This document shows positions 54,384-62,830 of a stretch of DNA of 64,000 bases, one piece after another. Within the stretch, counting starts at the first letter, position 1, and the number at the start of each line of letters is the position of its first letter. The notes beneath the pieces were generated by a model, which searched no databases, was not told where the DNA came from, and saw only the letters and a list, made by a program, of their open reading frames with translations. Origin of the DNA: Aquibium microcysteis (lineage in GTDB: Bacteria; Pseudomonadota; Alphaproteobacteria; Rhizobiales; Rhizobiaceae); NCBI RefSeq assembly GCF_014495845.1, contig NZ_CP061080.1:3523001-3587000 (forward strand), given 5' to 3'. The translations under genes were made by a program, and so were the position numbers.

Positions 54384-55160
54384 ATGGGACGTTTTTCGGG
54401 GCAGGTCGTCATCGTGACCGGCGCCTGCGGCGGCTTCGGCAGCCGGACTGCGGAGCGGCTGGCCGAGGAAGGCGCGAGCCTGGTTCTCTCCGACATGGAC
54501 CAGACCCGGCTCGACCGGATGGCGGAAAAACTGGCCGTTCCGGTTGCCTCCCTCGCCGGCGACGTCTCGGACGAGGCGCTGTCGCGTGATCTCGTGGCGC
54601 TGGCGGTCGAGCGTTTCGGCCGGCTCGACATCGCCATCAACAATGCCGGCATCGCGCAGAGCTTCGTTCGGCTGGCACAGCTGTCGGGCGAGGAAGCGCG
54701 CCGCATCTTCGACATCGATCTGCTCGGCGTCTTCTTCGCCATGAAGCACCAGCTTCAGGCGATGGAGAGCCAGTACAAGACGGACGGAAAGGGTGGCACG
54801 ATCGTCAACATCGCCTCCGTGGCCGGTCTCGCGGGAGCGCCGAAGCTGTCGGTCTATGCCGCAGCCAAGCACGGCGTCGTGGGGCTGACGCGGTCGGGCG
54901 CCGCCGAATACGCCTCGCGCGGCATCCGCGTGAACGCCGTCTGCCCCTCCTTCGCCCGCACCGCGATGGTCGACGCCTTCGTGCAGATCTCCGGACGGGA
55001 GGAAGCCGAGGCGCTTGACGAACTGACCCGCGGCGTGCCGATGAAGCGGGTGGCCGAAGTGGACGAGATCGTCGAGGCGATCCTCTTTGCAGCGGACCCC
55101 AGGAACTCCTTCATGAACGGTCACGCGCTGGCCGTCGACGGCGGCATCACGGCGCTCTGA
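54384..55160 (+). CDS. SDR-family oxidoreductase (second)
   Basis: 258 residues. Cofactor loop TGACGGFG, INNAG, catalytic Ser in NIASVAGLAGAPKLSVYAAAKHGVVGL with Y-x3-K, and a C-terminal MNGHALAVDGG. Similar to 3-hydroxyacyl-CoA dehydrogenases of the FabG type. Last gene of the SDR-MaoC-kinase-SDR operon; 3 bp after the kinase. Confidence 0.9.
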   Translation: MGRFSGQVVIVTGACGGFGSRTAERLAEEGASLVLSDMDQTRLDRMAEKLAVPVASLAGDVSDEALSRDLVALAVERFGRLDIAINNAGIAQSFVRLAQLSGEEARRIFDIDLLGVFFAMKHQLQAMESQYKTDGKGGTIVNIASVAGLAGAPKLSVYAAAKHGVVGLTRSGAAEYASRGIRVNAVCPSFARTAMVDAFVQISGREEAEALDELTRGVPMKRVAEVDEIVEAILFAADPRNSFMNGHALAVDGGITAL

Positions 55161-55176
55161 GCACCTGGCGGTGGAA

Positions 55177-55193
55177 AGGGTCCCGCGGGCCCT
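55177..55193. terminator. Possible bidirectional hairpin between convergent genes
   Basis: AGGGTCC and GGGCCCT (one G-T pair) around CGC, between the convergent stops of the SDR and the GGDEF gene. No T-tract; a weak call. Confidence 0.3.
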
Positions 55194-55980
55194 ATCCGGC
55201 GGCGAGCCGCAGTTCGACGTCGAGCGCCGGCTCCACGGCCGCGGTCACCACGCGGTTCCGGCCGGTGCGCTTGGCCTGGTAGAGCAGTTCGTCGGCGATG
55301 CGGTAGAGTTCGCTGAAGGCCTGGGGAGCCGCGTAGACCGCGCAGCCGATGCTGGCCGTCAGCGGCCAGGACGTTCCGTTGGGCCGGAACCGGGACGTCT
55401 CGATCTCCCGGCGAATCCGCTCCGCCATGGCTCCCGCGTCGCAGGGGCCTGCCAGATGCACGGCGAACTCCTCCCCGCCCAGCCGGCCGACGACATCGTC
55501 GTTGCGGATCGACGCGCGGATGGCCGACGCCATCAGGCGCAGCGCCTCGTCGCCGTTGCCATGCCCGAACCGGTCGTTGATGCGCTTGAAGCTGTCCGCG
55601 TCGATCACCATCAGGGCGCCGGATCCATTCTCCTGCGAAGCCTGCGCGGCCGCCAGCTTCGCCTCGACCTGCGCGGCGAAGGCGCCCCGGTTGAGGCAAC
55701 CGGTCAGCGAATCCGTCGTCGCCGCCGCCATGAGCTTGTGGTTCGCGATCGCGAGCTCGCGCAGCTTGAGTGTCAGGTAGAAGAACAGCGGACCTGCCAG
55801 CAGGATCGGGATGATGGTGCCGCTGAAGATCGACAGGCCCAGCGCCGGCTGGCCGAGGTCGCGGAACATGAGCCAGTTCGCCGTCTGTGCGAAGAGAATG
55901 CAGCCCAGCGTCCCGAACGCGGTCCAGCGGGCCAGCGCCCGCCGTCCCCGCGGAGACATGTCCTTCAGCGTCGCCAGCAC
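55192..55980 (-). CDS. Membrane-anchored diguanylate cyclase (GGDEF)
   Basis: 262 residues. Two N-terminal membrane segments (TAFGTLGCILFAQTANWLMF and LGLSIFSGTIIPILLAGPLFFYLTLKL), then a GGDEF domain with LTGCLNRGAF, MVIDADSFKRINDRFGHGNGDEALR and the active-site GGEEF (about 168-172). An RNDD (RxxD) inhibitory site lies five residues before it. Synthesises c-di-GMP. I use the GTG at 55980, placed five bases after GGAGGT, rather than the GTG at 55992 which lies within the ribosome site region. No sensor domain beyond the membrane part. Confidence 0.9.
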   Translation of the reverse strand: MLATLKDMSPRGRRALARWTAFGTLGCILFAQTANWLMFRDLGQPALGLSIFSGTIIPILLAGPLFFYLTLKLRELAIANHKLMAAATTDSLTGCLNRGAFAAQVEAKLAAAQASQENGSGALMVIDADSFKRINDRFGHGNGDEALRLMASAIRASIRNDDVVGRLGGEEFAVHLAGPCDAGAMAERIRREIETSRFRPNGTSWPLTASIGCAVYAAPQAFSELYRIADELLYQAKRTGRNRVVTAAVEPALDVELRLAAG

Positions 55981-56069
55981 AGCAACCTCCACACCCGAGG
56001 CAGCATATTAGCGAACAGGCATGAAGAGCACGTTATCGGGATGATGAAGATTGTCCCGATCGAGCGGGC

Positions 56070-56624
56070 TCAGGCGTCCCGTGCCGCTTCCTCCAGGAAG
56101 TCCCAGGCGTAGTCGGAAAAGGAACGCCAGACCTCGACGCGGAATGCCGTCTCGCCGGTTCGCAGGAGCACCACCTCGATCTTGCCGAGGACGGTGCGCG
56201 AGCAGGCGCCCACGGGAAAGGCGTCGAGCGACAGATCCTGCGGGCAGCCGGCATTGAGGCAGGCCGACGCGCCCGGACCATCGACGAGGATCGCGACGTT
56301 GCGGTGTGACACGTCGACCGCGGAATGCAACGCTCCCGTGCCGGTGCCGATGGCCCCCAGATCCGCGCCGTCCGCGTCGATCAGCAGCCACTCGTCGGGG
56401 CCGAGCCACAAGGCGTGCCGGCGCCGATTGTCCGACGACGCCGATTTCTTCGGCTCCCTCGGCAGCATCAGGCCGAGCGCATGCGACAGGGGCTCGAGCG
56501 ACGGTTCGGGAGCCCGCAGGACGAACCGCGCAGCCGGCATCGCGGCGGTCAGCGTCACACGACGCGCCGTCCCCTTGCGGCCGGCCTGCTTCTGCCGGCG
56601 TTCGGCGAGGACGATCTCAGCCAT
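56070..56624 (-). CDS. soxG: Sarcosine oxidase subunit gamma
   Basis: 184 residues, the small gamma subunit with a GcvT-like fold. Marks are LGPDEWLLIDADG, ALHSAVDVSHRNVAILVDGPGASACLNAGCPQDLSLDAFPVGACSRTVLGKIEVVLLRTGETAFRVEVWRSFSDYAWDFLEEAARD. Overlaps the end of soxA by eight bases, as in other soxBDAG operons. Last gene of the sarcosine oxidase operon. Confidence 0.92.
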   Translation of the reverse strand: MAEIVLAERRQKQAGRKGTARRVTLTAAMPAARFVLRAPEPSLEPLSHALGLMLPREPKKSASSDNRRRHALWLGPDEWLLIDADGADLGAIGTGTGALHSAVDVSHRNVAILVDGPGASACLNAGCPQDLSLDAFPVGACSRTVLGKIEVVLLRTGETAFRVEVWRSFSDYAWDFLEEAARDA

Positions 56625-59610
56625 GGAGCCTCTCTCCCTTCTGGTCGAAGAACACGGTGTCGCAGACCTCGACCTCGATCGTCGCGGATGGCATCGGCAC
56701 GTGGAGGGTCTGTCCCATGCGGTCGCGGCCGCCCTCGATCAGGGCGAGCGCTATGGAACGGCCGCAATTCTCGGACCAGTAGGACGAGGTGACGTGGCCG
56801 ATCATCTTCATCGGCACCGGTTGCTTCGGGTCGGCGACGATCTGCGCGCCTTCCTCCAGCACGGTCCTTGGATCCTTCGTGCGCAGCCCGACGAGCTGCC
56901 GCCGGCCCGGCGCCACGAGATCGGGTCGCCTGAGGCCGCGGATGCCGACGAAGTCCGTCTTCTTCTTGCCCACCGCCCAGTCGAGACCGGCGTCGTCGGG
57001 CGTGACCGTGCCGTCGGTATCCTGGCCGACGATGATGTAGCCCTTCTCCGCGCGCAGGACGTGCATCGATTCGGTCCCGTAGGCGCAGGCTCCGTGTTTC
57101 CTGCCCTCGGCCCACAGGGCCTCCCAGACGGCTTCGCCGTAGTCGGCCGGCACGTTCACCTCGAAGCCGCGCTCGCCGGTGAACGACATGCGGAACAGTC
57201 GCGTCGGCACGCCGCAGATCGTTCCTTCGCGCACCGACATGTGGGGCATGGCGGCATCAGACAGGTCGATTCCCTCGACCAGCGGCGCGAGGATGTCCCG
57301 CGATTTCGGGCCCTGGACGGCGATGACCGCCCATTGTTCGGAGACGGAAGTAAGCCAGACCGACAGATGCGGGAACTCCGTCTGCAGGTAGTCTTCCATG
57401 TGATTGAGCACCCGCGCGGCGCCACCCGTCGTCGTCGTGACGTGAAACCGGTCGTGCGCAAGCCGTCCCACCACGCCGTCGTCGTAGATGAAGCCGTCCT
57501 CGCGCAGCATGATGCCGTACCGGCAGCGGCCGGCTTCCAGCTTCTGCCAGGGATTGGTGTAGAGCAGTTCCATGAAGGTCGCGGCATCGGGCCCGACCAC
57601 CTCGATCTTGCCGAGCGTCGAGGCGTCGAACAGGCCGGCCGCCTGCCGCACCGTGCGGCATTCGCGGTTCACCGCGGCATGCATGTCCTCTCCCGCCTGC
57701 GGATAATACCAGGCCCGCTTCCACTGGCCGACGTCCTCGAACACCGCCCCGTGCCGCTCCTCCCAGCCATGGATCGGCGTCCGGCGCGTCGGGTCGAACA
57801 GCTTGCCCCGCGCGTGGTTGACGATGGCGCCGTAGGTCACTGGGGTATAGGGCGCCCGGAATGTGGTGAGGCCGACCTCCGGAATGTCCTTGCCAAGCAT
57901 CTCCGCCGCGATCGCGAGGCCATGCAGATTCGAGGTCTTGCCCTGGTCGGTCGCCATGCCGTTGGTGGTGAAGCGCTTCACGTGCTCGATCGAGCGCATG
58001 CCCTCCTTGACCGCCTGGCGGATGTCCTTGGCGGTGACGTCGTTCTGGAAATCGACGAAGGCCTTGACCTTCGTGCCCTTTCCGGCGCCGGGGGCAGCCC
58101 CCACCATGCCCGCCGACCAGCCTTCGCTCGCCTCCACCTTGAAGAAGGGACGCGCGCCGCCGGAACGGCCGGCGGCCTTCGCCGCCCGCTCGCCAGCCGC
58201 CACGGCCTCGCGGATCGCAGCGGCAAGGTCGTCGGTGCCGTTGCACGATCCGATGCTGGCGCAGTCCTGCGCGTAGGTGCCTGGCACGAAGCGTTGCGTG
58301 CCGGGTTCGAACGCCACCTTTCCGCGCGACTGCGAGAAGAGGTGGACGCTCGGAGTCCAGCCGGCCGACATCAGCAGGGCATCGACCGGGATGTGCCGCC
58401 CGGTGCCTTCCCCGGTCTTCGGCTGCACCGTGATCGACTTGACCCGCAGGGAGCCGGTCACCGACGTCACGGCCCGGCCGGGCAGCACCTCGATCCCGAG
58501 CCCCTTGGCCTCGTCGACCGCAGCCCCCGTCGGATTGTCGCGCAGGTCGACGACGACGCGAACGTCTATCCCGGCCTTCTTCAGGTCGATTGCGGCCCGA
58601 TAGGCCGATTCGTTGGCCGTGTAGACGCCGATCGTCCGGCCGACCGAGACACCGTAATGGTTGAGGTAGGTCCGCGCGGCCGAGGCCAGCATGATGCCCG
58701 GCCGGTCGTTGCCGGCAAAGACCATGTGCCGCTCGATCGAGCCGGTGGCGAGGATCACCCGCTTCGCCCGGACCTGCCACAGCCGTTCGCGCGGCAGGTC
58801 GCCGGGTTCGGCCATGTGCTCGGTCACCCGCTCGACGAGGCCGACGAAGTTCTGCGCGTAATAGCCGAAGGCGGTGGTGCGGGGGAGCAGCGTCACCCCA
58901 TCCATCTCCGACAGACGCCGCGCCGCCTGCTGCGTCCAGTCCCAGCCGTCGTGCCCGTCGATTCGGGCGCCGCTCTCGTAACGCATGGCGCCGCCGAAGC
59001 GAGCCTGTTCGTCGCAGAGGATGACGCGGGCGCCGGCTTCGGCCGCCGCGAGCGCGGCTGCCAGTCCCGCCGCGCCGCCGCCGACGACGAGGACGTCACA
59101 ATGGGCGAAACGCGCCGAATAATGATCCGGATCCGGCCGGTCCGGCGCGACGCCGAGGCCCGCGGCCTGACGGATGTTCGGCTCGTAGAGCTTGGCCCAG
59201 GCGGCCTTCGGCCACATGAAGGTCTTGTAGTAGAAGCCGGCCGAGAAGAACGGCGAAGCGAGATCGTTGATCGCCCCCACGTCGAAGGCGAGCGATGGCC
59301 AGCGGTTCTGCGACACCGCCGTCAGCCCGTCATAGACCTCCTGCACCGTAGCCCGCACGTTGGGCGTCCGGCGGGCGGCATCCCGGTGAATGCCCACCAG
59401 CGCGTTGGGCTCTTCGGCCCCGGCCGAAAGGATGCCGCGCGGACGGTGATACTTGAACGAACGGCCGACGAGGTGCACCCCGTTTGCCAGCAGCGCGGAG
59501 GCGAGCGTGTCGCCCTCGCGCGCCGCATGGGGCTCGCCGTCGAAGGTGAAGCGGATCTGCTTCGCGCCTGCCAGTCGTCCGGAGCCTGCGATACGATGCG
59601 TCTCGGCCAT
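56617..59610 (-). CDS. soxA: Sarcosine oxidase subunit alpha
   Basis: 997 residues, the large alpha subunit of heterotetrameric sarcosine oxidase. A ferredoxin-like N-terminal domain (about 18-105) contains GRSFKYHRPRGILSAGAEEPNALV without Fe-S Cys. An NAD-binding domain with CDVLVVGGGAAGLAAALAAAEAG follows (about 170-200 onward). The C-terminal third (from about 600) is an aminomethyltransferase (GcvT) domain that hands the one-carbon unit to tetrahydrofolate, including GERGFEVNVPADYGEAVWEALWAEG. The ATG shares one base with the soxD stop. Confidence 0.96.
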   Translation of the reverse strand: MAETHRIAGSGRLAGAKQIRFTFDGEPHAAREGDTLASALLANGVHLVGRSFKYHRPRGILSAGAEEPNALVGIHRDAARRTPNVRATVQEVYDGLTAVSQNRWPSLAFDVGAINDLASPFFSAGFYYKTFMWPKAAWAKLYEPNIRQAAGLGVAPDRPDPDHYSARFAHCDVLVVGGGAAGLAAALAAAEAGARVILCDEQARFGGAMRYESGARIDGHDGWDWTQQAARRLSEMDGVTLLPRTTAFGYYAQNFVGLVERVTEHMAEPGDLPRERLWQVRAKRVILATGSIERHMVFAGNDRPGIMLASAARTYLNHYGVSVGRTIGVYTANESAYRAAIDLKKAGIDVRVVVDLRDNPTGAAVDEAKGLGIEVLPGRAVTSVTGSLRVKSITVQPKTGEGTGRHIPVDALLMSAGWTPSVHLFSQSRGKVAFEPGTQRFVPGTYAQDCASIGSCNGTDDLAAAIREAVAAGERAAKAAGRSGGARPFFKVEASEGWSAGMVGAAPGAGKGTKVKAFVDFQNDVTAKDIRQAVKEGMRSIEHVKRFTTNGMATDQGKTSNLHGLAIAAEMLGKDIPEVGLTTFRAPYTPVTYGAIVNHARGKLFDPTRRTPIHGWEERHGAVFEDVGQWKRAWYYPQAGEDMHAAVNRECRTVRQAAGLFDASTLGKIEVVGPDAATFMELLYTNPWQKLEAGRCRYGIMLREDGFIYDDGVVGRLAHDRFHVTTTTGGAARVLNHMEDYLQTEFPHLSVWLTSVSEQWAVIAVQGPKSRDILAPLVEGIDLSDAAMPHMSVREGTICGVPTRLFRMSFTGERGFEVNVPADYGEAVWEALWAEGRKHGACAYGTESMHVLRAEKGYIIVGQDTDGTVTPDDAGLDWAVGKKKTDFVGIRGLRRPDLVAPGRRQLVGLRTKDPRTVLEEGAQIVADPKQPVPMKMIGHVTSSYWSENCGRSIALALIEGGRDRMGQTLHVPMPSATIEVEVCDTVFFDQKGERLHG

Positions 59611-60320
59611 CAGGCCTCACCCTTCTTTGCTGGAGTGGTGCGCGTGCGCTTCGGTGCCCGCTTGGCGGCGCTGGTCTCGTCCGGCGTTTCGGGTGCGACG
59701 GCCTCGGCGGGGGACGGCGCGCCTGCAGTACCGGCAGCCTTCCTGCCCCTCGGAGCAGAAGCCTTTGCGGGCGCCGCGGCTTTGGCTGCCGGCGCCCGGC
59801 GTTTCGGTTTCTCCTCGGCGGCCGCGGGTGCGGCGGCCGGCGCGGCCCGTCGGACCGGCTTCCTGGTCTCCTCGGTCGCGGGCGCCGTCGGTGGCATGGC
59901 CGGTGGCGTATCCTCGACCGCCGCCTGCGTTGCCTTCCGCGGCGCGCGCGCCGGTGCGGCGGGTTTGGGCTGGGCAGGTGTCGCGGGCGTCGCCGGCTCC
60001 GCCACCAGCGGCTCGACTGCCGCCACCGCCTTGGAGAACCGCGCCGGATCGGGTTTCGGCAGCCCGGCCTTGTAGGTGGTGATGAAGCGGTCGGTCACCG
60101 AATCGCGCACCGCGTTGAAGAAGCGGCCGCAGCCATGCACGTGCCGCCAGCGCTCGTAGACGAGGCCCTTGGTGTTGGCGCGCAGGAACAGGAAAGCCTC
60201 GAAGTCCTCGTCGCTCGTCTCGACGATGTTGGCCGCGCGCGCGATATGGGCTTCGCCGGCATGACGGAATTCGAGTTCCGGCCGGTCCTCGCCGCAATAG
60301 GGGCAATGGATCAGGAGCAT
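59610..60320 (-). CDS. soxD: Sarcosine oxidase subunit delta with long H1-like C-terminal tail
   Basis: 236 residues, more than twice the usual 90 to 110. Residues 1-95 are a normal delta subunit: CPYC (Cys6, Cys9) and HVHGC (His60, Cys64) form the zinc site known for this family, then GRFFNAVRDSVTDRFITTYKAG. Residues from about 103 onward are almost entirely Ala, Pro, Lys, Arg and Thr (for example RAPRKATQAAV, KPKRRAPAAKAAAPAKASAP, PKRTRTTPAKKGEA), predicted disordered, as in histone H1-like proteins. No frameshift is needed; the frame is open from zinc site to stop, which overlaps the soxA start (TGATG). Confidence 0.92.
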   Translation of the reverse strand: MLLIHCPYCGEDRPELEFRHAGEAHIARAANIVETSDEDFEAFLFLRANTKGLVYERWRHVHGCGRFFNAVRDSVTDRFITTYKAGLPKPDPARFSKAVAAVEPLVAEPATPATPAQPKPAAPARAPRKATQAAVEDTPPAMPPTAPATEETRKPVRRAAPAAAPAAAEEKPKRRAPAAKAAAPAKASAPRGRKAAGTAGAPSPAEAVAPETPDETSAAKRAPKRTRTTPAKKGEA

Positions 60321-60335
60321 GCTGTTTTCCGCTCT

Positions 60336-60770
60336 TCAGAGTTCGCCATGGCCGAGACGGGTACCGGGCGGCTGGTCGCAGAGCCGGCGCGCGGTCGTGA
60401 CGTAGGGTGCGATCCGGACGACGAGTTCTTCGAGACTGTCGAATGGCGAGAAGAGATCGCGAAAGCCGATGTTCTGGACCGCCAGGTCGATGGGGTTGAC
60501 CGACAGGACCAGCCGTCGCTGCCGTGCCGCGGCACCGTCGGTCATGTCCTCGTCTTCCGCGCTCGCCTCGAGGAACAGTGCGACCTTCTGGCCTGCCGCC
60601 CAGCCGCAGGCCAGCGTTCCGCGCTCGACGCTGAACGGCCACTCCGTCTCCCGCGCCTCGCGCTCGATGGACTGCAACCGCACGTCCTCGGCTCGCGGCA
60701 GATGGAAGAAGTCCTGCTCGCCCGCCAGGACGATCGGCAATGCGAGCACCGCATTCGGCACCGCCAGCAT
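60336..60770 (-). CDS. Uncharacterised 144-residue protein in the sarcosine oxidase operon
   Basis: Sits between soxB and soxD, two bases after the soxB stop and 15 bp before soxD, so it is co-translated with the oxidase. The N-terminus is mildly hydrophobic (MLAVPNAVLALPIVLAGEQ), perhaps an export signal without basic residues. Residues 43-55 read EWPFSVERGTLAC, which looks like the WPFxVxxGxLxC segment of the YebY/DUF2511 family; NPIDLAVQN and a second Cys (131, RRLCDQPPGTRLGHG) follow. I cannot run a search, so this family link is tentative. Standard soxBDAG operons have soxB directly before soxD. It could be a folding or metal-insertion factor or a new subunit. Confidence 0.75.
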   Translation of the reverse strand: MLAVPNAVLALPIVLAGEQDFFHLPRAEDVRLQSIEREARETEWPFSVERGTLACGWAAGQKVALFLEASAEDEDMTDGAAARQRRLVLSVNPIDLAVQNIGFRDLFSPFDSLEELVVRIAPYVTTARRLCDQPPGTRLGHGEL

Positions 60771-60772
60771 GG

Positions 60773-62026
60773 TCAGTGCGCCACGGCCGCAGCGGCCGCC
60801 TCGTCGATCAGGCGCCCGGTCCGGAAGCGCTCCAGCGTGAAGGGCGCGTTGATCGGGTGCGGCTCGTCGCGGGCGATGGTGTGGGCAAAGACGTTGCCGG
60901 AGCCGGGCGTCGCCTTGAAGCCGCCGGTGCCCCAGCCGCAATTGACGTAGAGACCCCTCACCGGCGTCTTGGCGAGGATCGGCGAACGATCCGGAGTCAC
61001 GTCGACGATACCGCCCCAGGAGCGCAGCATCTTCATGCGGGTGAACACCGGGAACATCTCGCAGATGGCGTCGAGCGTGTGGTTGATGATGTGCAGCCCT
61101 CCGGTCTGCGAATAGGACGTGTACTGGTCCGTGCCGGCGCCGATCACCAGTTCGCCCTTGTCAGACTGGGAGATGTAGGCGTGCACGGTGTTCGACATCA
61201 CCACGCAGGGGAAGCAGGGCTTCACCGGCTCCGACACCAGCGCCTGCAGCGGATAGCTCTCGAGCGGCATGCGCACGCCCGCCATTCCCATCAGCACCGA
61301 GGTGTGTCCGGCGGCGACCACGCCGACCTTCTTCGCGCGGATCGTGCCGCGGCTCGTCTCGACGCCGGTGACCGCGCCGTCGGGGCCGCGGTTGATGGCG
61401 GTGACCTCGCAGTTCTGGATGATGTGGACGCCGCGCGCCGAGGCGCCGCGCGCATAGCCCCACGCGACGGCGTCGTGCCGCGCCGTGCCGCCGCGCCGCT
61501 GCAGCGCCGCACCGACCACCGGATAGCGCGCATCCTTCGAGATGTTGAGCGGCGGGCAGAAGGCCTTGGCCTGTTCGGGCGTCAGCCATTCGTTGTCGAT
61601 GCCGTTCAGCCGGTTGGCGTGCACGTGGCGCTTCAGCACCTGCACGTCGTGCACATTGTGCGCCAGCATCATCACCCCGCGCGGCGAGTACATGACGTTG
61701 TAGTTGAGCTCCTGCGAGAGCCCTTCCCACAGCTTCACGGCATGCTCGTAGATGCCGGCCGATTCGTCGTACAGATAGTTCGAGCGGATGATGGTGGTGT
61801 TGCGCCCGGTATTGCCGCCGCCGAGCCAGCCCTTCTCGAGCACCGCCACGTTCGTGATGCCGTGCTCCTTCGCGAGGTAATAGGCCGTTGCCAGGCCGTG
61901 GCCGCCGGCACCCACTATGAGGACGTCGTATTCGGCCTTCGGCTCCGGAGAGGACCACTGTTCCTCCCAGCCGGTGTGGCCGCGAAACGCCTCTCGGGCG
62001 ATGGCGAAAACGGAATACTTGCGCAT
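60773..62026 (-). CDS. soxB: Sarcosine oxidase subunit beta
   Basis: 417 residues, the catalytic beta subunit. It starts [20 protein letters not shown] at 62026; an earlier in-frame ATG adds six residues and is less well supported. FAD-binding [22 protein letters not shown], then [19 protein letters not shown]. His184 in [12 protein letters not shown] is the residue expected to carry covalent FMN in heterotetrameric oxidases. Oxidises N-methylglycine to glycine and formaldehyde. First gene of the soxB-X-soxD-soxA-soxG operon. Confidence 0.95.
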   Translation of the reverse strand: MRKYSVFAIAREAFRGHTGWEEQWSSPEPKAEYDVLIVGAGGHGLATAYYLAKEHGITNVAVLEKGWLGGGNTGRNTTIIRSNYLYDESAGIYEHAVKLWEGLSQELNYNVMYSPRGVMMLAHNVHDVQVLKRHVHANRLNGIDNEWLTPEQAKAFCPPLNISKDARYPVVGAALQRRGGTARHDAVAWGYARGASARGVHIIQNCEVTAINRGPDGAVTGVETSRGTIRAKKVGVVAAGHTSVLMGMAGVRMPLESYPLQALVSEPVKPCFPCVVMSNTVHAYISQSDKGELVIGAGTDQYTSYSQTGGLHIINHTLDAICEMFPVFTRMKMLRSWGGIVDVTPDRSPILAKTPVRGLYVNCGWGTGGFKATPGSGNVFAHTIARDEPHPINAPFTLERFRTGRLIDEAAAAAVAH

Positions 62027-62116
62027 CAGCGGGAAGCCTCGCATCCTGTTCGTGCGGCCGTAACCATCGAGACGGCGGGTGTAGCACTAGCCAAATCCCG
62101 ATGCCACCCTTGCGCT

Positions 62117-62146
62117 GTTTGCGACGGGCGATGGCGGTTTGCGACG
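62117..62146. promoter_or_regulatory. Direct repeat upstream of soxB
   Basis: GTTTGCGACG occurs twice, starting at 62117 and 62137, exactly 20 bp apart (two helical turns), in the 219-bp gap between soxB and the divergent SET gene. Spacing and orientation suit an AraC-type activator such as the GbdR/SouR regulators of glycine betaine and sarcosine breakdown. No such regulator gene is visible in the window. Confidence 0.45.
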
Positions 62147-62245
62147 TCACCCCCGCGACATCGGGGACGACCGCCGAATCCACCTTGAAAACGCCACGGG
62201 GTTGGAGAATGGCTTGGCGGCAATCGAGACCATGGAGCAAGGTCG

Positions 62246-62641
62246 ATGCTGTTGGTGAATACCTTCGTCGGAGCCAGCGCGATCGAGGGCGTCGGCGTCT
62301 TCGCCGCCGACCCGATCCCAAAGGGGACCCTGATCTGGCGGCTGGAGCCTGACTTCGACCGCCTGATCCCGGTCGAGAAATACGAGAACGCCGAGCCGCG
62401 GCTGAAGGAATTCCTGGACCGCTACGCCTACCCGAGCCCCGACAGGCCCGGCTTCATCGTCTACGAAGTCGACAACGGCCGCTTCATGAACCATTCGGAC
62501 GACCCCAACACCGATTTTTCCGACGCCGGTGGCGCGACGACCATCCGCGACATCGCGGCCGGTGAGGAGCTTACCTGCAACTACGCCGACTTCTACCCGC
62601 AGTTCGAGCTGATGCCCACCGCGGAGGCGGCCAGACGCTGA
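62246..62641 (+). CDS. Small SET-domain protein
   Basis: 131 residues, a stand-alone SET fold (lysine methyltransferase type). Marks are GVGVFAADPIPKGTLIWRLEPDF, the NHSDDPNT cofactor segment and AAGEELTCNYADFYPQ with the catalytic Tyr region. Bacterial members of this length methylate unknown proteins or serve no catalytic role. An AAGG ribosome site lies before the ATG. Divergent from soxB and 189 bp before the ATPase gene. That gap holds an AATCGCG / CGCGATT hairpin at 62702-62727 which might end SET transcription. Confidence 0.85.
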   Translation: MLLVNTFVGASAIEGVGVFAADPIPKGTLIWRLEPDFDRLIPVEKYENAEPRLKEFLDRYAYPSPDRPGFIVYEVDNGRFMNHSDDPNTDFSDAGGATTIRDIAAGEELTCNYADFYPQFELMPTAEAARR

Positions 62642-62830
62642 TCCGGTCCGCCGGTCGGACCATGCGCTCAGACCATCGGCGGCGCGGCCGAATTGCCTGT
62701 GAATCGCGTCCGGGACGGGGCGCGATTTACGGCCGCGGATGTTATCCACCGATCCGGTCGAACCGCCTGGCATGGCGGAATCGAGCGAAAGGGACGTTGC
62801 GATGACCGCGCGGACGGTCAGGGAAACGGA

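Noticed and set aside
56182..60075. A 1297-codon open frame on the plus strand
   Set aside because: It is antisense to soxG, soxA and soxD, is a product of high GC content, and has no recognisable domain; the minus-strand genes have clear motifs.
62742..62750. TTATCCACC, one mismatch from a DnaA box
   Set aside because: A single site with no cluster or AT-rich stretch; not evidence for an origin.
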